From Frankiales bacterium (lineage in GTDB: Bacteria > Actinomycetota > Actinomycetes > Mycobacteriales > SCTD01), in assembly GCA_025464695.1 (NCBI GenBank), contig JAODNQ010000194.1:1-18215 (forward strand): a stretch of 18,215 nucleotides of DNA, in the 5' to 3' direction. The position numbers were made by a program, and so were the translations under genes. The notes under the pieces are model-generated. The model saw only the letters and a list, made by a program, of their open reading frames with translations. It searched no databases and had not been told where the DNA came from. The first letter of the stretch is position 1. Each line of letters starts with the position of its first letter. Positions 15,398 through 18,215 of the stretch are shown here, piece by piece.

Positions 15398-16146
15398 CGG
15401 CCGCGTGGGAGCTGTCGGCGGTCGCCACCGAGCTCCTGCTGCGCCGCCCGGTCGCGCGCCAGCGCGTGCTGTCGCTGACCCTCAAGGAGCTGGTCGTCTG
15501 CGGGGCCTGGCGACTGGTGCCGCGGCAGAAGAGCGGCTTCTTCGGCAGCCGCCGAGTGGTCGCGCTGCAGCGCGGCGACCTCCCGGTGCCGGCCCGCCCG
15601 CCGCTGCCGCTGCTGCACGAGCGGCTCGGGCTGCTCGTGCCCGGCACGCGGGACCTGGCGCAGCTCGGGCCGGTCCTCGCTGGGGACGCGGACCTCGTCG
15701 CCACCGCGCTGGCGTCGGCGCGTGAGGACCTCCGGCGGCGAGGCCTGATGACCCTGGAGCACCGGCGCCTGCTCGGCGACCGGCTGGTCCGCACCCCGCA
15801 GGGCGAGGCCGCCGTGCGGGCGGTGCTGTCCCAGCGCGAGGCCTTCCGGACGGCGCTGCGGGACGGGGGCGCCGCGGCCGTGGCCGCGGTCGAGGAGCTC
15901 GGCCGCTCGCCCGGCCTCGTCGTGCTGCTGGACCGCACGCTGCTGCGCGAGGTCGACCGGACGGTGCGCGGCACGGACGGCTGGTCGTCGTCCGACGGCG
16001 GCGTGTCGTGGACCGAGGTGTGCGACGCCGACACCGGCGGGCTCGACGGCTGCTTCGACTCCTTCGACAGCAGCGGGGGCTTCGACAGCAGCAGCAGCGG
16101 CGGTGACAGCGGTGGGGGAGACGGCGGCGGCGGGGGCGGGGACTAG
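15394..16146 (+). CDS. Unknown protein with two helical domains and a Gly/Ser/Asp tail
   Basis: A 250-residue protein, not firmly recognised. Residues 1-60 (ELSAVATELLLRRPVARQRV, then LTLKELVV) and 105-155 (LASAREDLRRRGLM, then RTPQGEAAVRAVL) look like two winged-helix-type segments, the pattern found in TIGR04222 and related actinobacterial proteins. Those often end in Gly-rich tails like the one here. The tail (about 210-250) repeats FDS three times and then runs into Gly/Ser/Asp. There is no membrane segment and no signal peptide, unlike TIGR04222 membrane forms. The GTG start overlaps the Nudix stop, so both are translated together. The stop TAG shares bases with the stop of the opposing gene. 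Codon usage matches neighbours, so it is a real gene. Confidence 0.72.
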   Translation: MTAAWELSAVATELLLRRPVARQRVLSLTLKELVVCGAWRLVPRQKSGFFGSRRVVALQRGDLPVPARPPLPLLHERLGLLVPGTRDLAQLGPVLAGDADLVATALASAREDLRRRGLMTLEHRRLLGDRLVRTPQGEAAVRAVLSQREAFRTALRDGGAAAVAAVEELGRSPGLVVLLDRTLLREVDRTVRGTDGWSSSDGGVSWTEVCDADTGGLDGCFDSFDSSGGFDSSSSGGDSGGGDGGGGGGD

Positions 16147-16682
16147 CGCGGGCGCCGGCTGAGGACGCCCTTGCGGGCCTTGTGCGCCTGCTCGTAGGTC
16201 AGCACGCGGTCGACCTGCGCCTCGTCGAGCTCGCGCAGCGCCGCCTGCACCTCGTGCACGGTGAGGCCGTCGTAGCCGGGCAGCGGTCCGCGGACGGCCC
16301 GCCCGGCGGACTTCGCGGCGTCGGTGTTCGGCACGAACTGGTCCTCGGCGGCGGCCTTCTTCCGATCGGTCGCCTCCTTCTCGGCGTCCGACAGCCGGTC
16401 CCACGCCTCCTTCGGCAGGTACCGGTGCGTGACGTCGCCGTCGCGCGCGCGCGTGTCGCCGTCCTTCGTCTGCCACTCCTCCTGCGTCCACCGGTCCAGG
16501 TGCTGCGCCGCGGCGCCCTCGGAGTCCTTGTCGCCGGTGTAGCCGCCGCCCCGCTCCTTGTAGAGCCGCGCGACGAGCTGGGCCTTGCGGGCGCTCCACT
16601 GGCCCGGCCGGCCGCCCTTGTCGCCGGCCATGACCTCCGCCTTGACGGCCTCGCGCAGGTCCGGGTCCGTGTAGTCGCTCAC
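16143..16682 (-). CDS. DUF5872 domain protein
   Basis: This 179-residue, charged, soluble protein of unknown function has an N-terminal half that is a clear DUF5872 domain: YTDPDLREAVK, DKGGRPGQWSARKAQL (21-36), GGGYTGDKD, WTQEEWQTKDG and HRYLPKEAWDRLS, then QFVPNT. The C-terminal part (about 138-175) holds LTVHEVQAALRELD and YEQAHKARKGVL, a short helical element found at the end of several small actinobacterial proteins. Many Lys, Arg and Trp in conserved places suggest nucleic acid or nucleoprotein binding, but that is a guess. The start is GTG 16682. The gene diverges from typA and ends tail-to-tail with the unknown protein. Confidence 0.85.
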   Translation of the reverse strand: MSDYTDPDLREAVKAEVMAGDKGGRPGQWSARKAQLVARLYKERGGGYTGDKDSEGAAAQHLDRWTQEEWQTKDGDTRARDGDVTHRYLPKEAWDRLSDAEKEATDRKKAAAEDQFVPNTDAAKSAGRAVRGPLPGYDGLTVHEVQAALRELDEAQVDRVLTYEQAHKARKGVLSRRPR

Positions 16683-16770
16683 GCGCGGGACCTACCCGGC
16701 CTCCACGCCCGTAGACTGGGGCTGCCGGCAGTCTGCTCGGCCGATCCCTAGCCTGAGCTGGAGCACCCGC
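16683..16770. promoter_or_regulatory. Divergent promoter region of DUF5872 gene and typA
   Basis: Rightward, TAGACT (16712-16717) is a near-ideal actinobacterial -10 box, giving an mRNA start near 16724 and a leader of about 47 bases. TGGAG (16759-16763) seven bases before the typA ATG is its ribosome site. Leftward, TAGGTC (16694-16689) lies six bases before GTG 16682 and may be a weaker leaderless -10. No clear -35 on either strand. Confidence 0.5.

Positions 16771-18215
<1,445 letters not shown>

Overview
The window is about 18.2 kb of very GC-rich DNA from an actinobacterium (Actinomycetota). Evidence for this: near-universal G/C at third codon positions, many GTG and TTG starts, four-base GTGA/ATGA gene overlaps, promoters with a TANNNT box placed as for leaderless mRNAs, and a urease close to the mycobacterial type (ureABCFGD without ureE). 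I cannot name the genus. Coding density is very high and no gene-free stretch exceeds 90 bases. I see no tRNA, rRNA, insertion sequence, phage gene or CRISPR array.

Layout. Bases 1-5538 are a leftward block of seven genes. Read in its own direction it holds a pterin-4a-carbinolamine dehydratase, an HhH-GPD DNA glycosylase, a family A DNA polymerase with a reduced N-terminus, a short-chain dehydrogenase, an unknown polytopic membrane protein with many His/Asp/Glu residues, a small HELAHH metallohydrolase (TIGR04338-like) and a DUF2786 protein cut by the window edge. Bases 5621-14978 are a rightward urea block: urease subunits ureA, ureB and ureC, accessory genes ureF, ureG and ureD, then urtABCDE, a five-gene high-affinity urea ABC transporter. 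Bases 14999-16146 hold a MutT-like Nudix hydrolase and a coupled unknown protein with a Gly/Ser/Asp-rich tail. A DUF5872 protein lies leftward at 16143-16682. Divergent from it, typA/bipA starts at 16771 and runs off the right end.

How it works together. UrtA captures external urea, UrtB/C form the channel and UrtD/E hydrolyse ATP. Urease (UreABC, nickel loaded by UreF, UreG and UreD) splits the urea to ammonia and CO2. Two sites match the actinobacterial nitrogen regulator GlnR (AC-n9-AC spacing). One lies in the 82-base divergent region before ureA; the other lies just upstream of a -10 box for urtA. This suggests that import and hydrolysis are switched together by nitrogen status. A perfect 13-bp stem-loop between urtA and urtB probably sets the binding protein above the membrane parts.

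Most of the window is well-understood metabolism. The less explained parts are the glycosylase-polymerase pair, the polar membrane protein, the metallohydrolase/DUF2786 pair with its own leaderless promoter, and the Nudix/unknown pair. I did not find a clearly new defence or mobile system.
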